Positions 40,812-41,216 of a stretch of 41,216 nt of DNA are shown one piece after another (position 1 is the first letter of the stretch; each line of letters opens with the position of its first letter). Position numbers and translations under genes: made by a program. Under the pieces are notes generated by a model. That model did no database searches. It was not told where the DNA came from and saw only the letters and a program-made list of their open reading frames with translations. Location: assembly GCA_002688265.1 (NCBI GenBank), contig NZCK01000007.1:168739-209954 (forward strand). Direction: 5' to 3'. Source of the stretch: an archaeon. Its GTDB lineage: Archaea; Nanobdellota; Nanobdellia; Woesearchaeales; GW2011-AR9.

Positions 40812-41036
40812 TCCCCGCTGGGGAGAATCCTTGATTTCTGAGTCTCTGCCTTTTGTTTTATGCAATGCCCAGTTTGTTATTGTTTGTAATCATTTGAAGC
40901 ATAAATACTTTTCTGTGTGTAACAGTTATTCTTATGACCACTTACATGTAAATCTTTCTTTTAAAGTAGACGTAATTTTGATCTTTCGGTTTGGAAACCG
41001 AGAAAATGGTGGAGATCTCGGATTTGGATCCGAGAT
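40812..41036. other. Intergenic region with three hairpins
   Basis: The 480-bp gap 40633-41112 has no convincing gene. TCCCC-GCT-GGGGA (40812-40824) resembles the palindrome at 1587-1600. TCGGTTT-GG-AAACCGA (40986-41001) and ATCTCGGAT-TTGG-ATCCGAGAT (41015-41036) are perfect hairpins of related sequence. They may belong to a small RNA or act as terminators or operators for the flanking operons. Confidence 0.5.
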
Positions 41037-41112
41037 TTTCTTGTACATACACTAGAACCAGACCCCACAGCTAATCTAATTATGAAGAAAAAGAAAGGAA
41101 AGAAAAATTTTT

Positions 41113-41216
41113 TTAACAGAAGCTTGCATCTGGGTGATCTTCACATAGGAGATCAACTACTTCTGACATAGGCACTTCGTTCCCATTAATTTCGTACACA
41201 ATGTCATCCGCACAAA
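41113..41216 (-). CDS. C-terminal end of an unknown gene (cut by window edge)
   Basis: From the right edge the minus strand reads CADDIVYEINGNEVPMSEVV, then DLLCEDHPDASFC and the TAA at 41113-41115. The sequence is acidic with good coding character and stops before an AT-rich trailer. Only 33 codons are visible, so no family can be named. It may be part of the same transcription direction as the large operon but is 480 bp upstream of it. Confidence 0.5.
   Translation of the reverse strand, partial: CADDIVYEINGNEVPMSEVVDLLCEDHPDASFC

Noticed and set aside
40831-41055. A 74-codon plus-strand frame near the right end
   Set aside because: No start signals, unusual composition, and it spans the two hairpins; better explained as noncoding.
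1-41216. CRISPR array, insertion sequence or integrase
   Set aside because: I saw no regularly spaced direct repeats, no Cas proteins, no transposase and no integrase; only the Bro-N remnant and holin-like protein hint at past mobile DNA.

Overview
The window looks like part of a small-genome DPANN archaeon, most likely near Woesearchaeota/Pacearchaeota; that placement is inference. The archaeal signs are uL1, uL10 and the P1-type stalk protein ending in GLGALFG, TrmB- and XRE-CBS-type regulators, an archaeal-style ValRS, intron-bearing tRNA-Ser genes, and TATA boxes about 25 nt before many start codons (leaderless mRNAs). Internal genes often have GGTG/GGAGG ribosome binding sites instead. 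DNA is AT-rich. Several genes are bacterial in type (DnaK-DnaJ-GrpE, MetK, a FabF-like ketosynthase, DUF368, M23 peptidase), which suggests old gene transfer.

Layout. 1-4,000: partial valS, a TrmB-like regulator, a divergent methyltransferase and two lipoproteins, one with a transglutaminase fold. 4,000-7,000: a membrane-anchored M23 peptidase and a YhaM-like OB+HD protein whose HD metal ligands are lost. 7,000-7,900: a tRNA-Ser cluster in which an intact tRNA-Ser(UGA) lies inside the two halves of a second tRNA-Ser, followed by a holin-like protein and an intron-bearing tRNA-Ser(CGA)-like gene without a good 3' half. 7,900-11,300: a three-gene radical SAM cluster. 11,400-16,000: a small winged-helix-like protein, a pentapeptide-repeat protein, metK, an XRE-CBS regulator beside a 16-bp palindrome, and a coiled-coil protein. 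16,000-18,250: the uL1-uL10-P1 operon and divergent glutaredoxin. 18,500-21,600: a Bro-N remnant, a ParB-like protein, a YdjM-like membrane protein and a kinase-like protein. 21,670-26,300: the grpE-dnaK-dnaJ heat-shock set facing a winged-helix gene. Three related palindromes lie at the two promoters, with a structured stretch between them and a 173-bp inverted-repeat element between dnaK and dnaJ. 26,360-29,970: FabF-like ketosynthase, DUF368 transporter, an unlisted 40-residue zinc ribbon, a lysine-tailed membrane protein and a gene frameshifted near its start.

30,140-40,632, minus strand: a lipoprotein, then a tight 9.4-kb operon of five large genes. In transcription order these are a 908-residue coiled-coil protein, a 522-residue unknown, a 1,076-residue SF2 helicase fused to a SAM methyltransferase, a 372-residue unknown, and a 238-residue protein with a weak JAMM-like HxH. 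I recognise it as no described defence, BREX, DISARM or restriction system, and it is the best protein-coding candidate for a new system. The nested tRNA is the best RNA candidate. The window ends with paired hairpins and the 3' end of another minus-strand gene.
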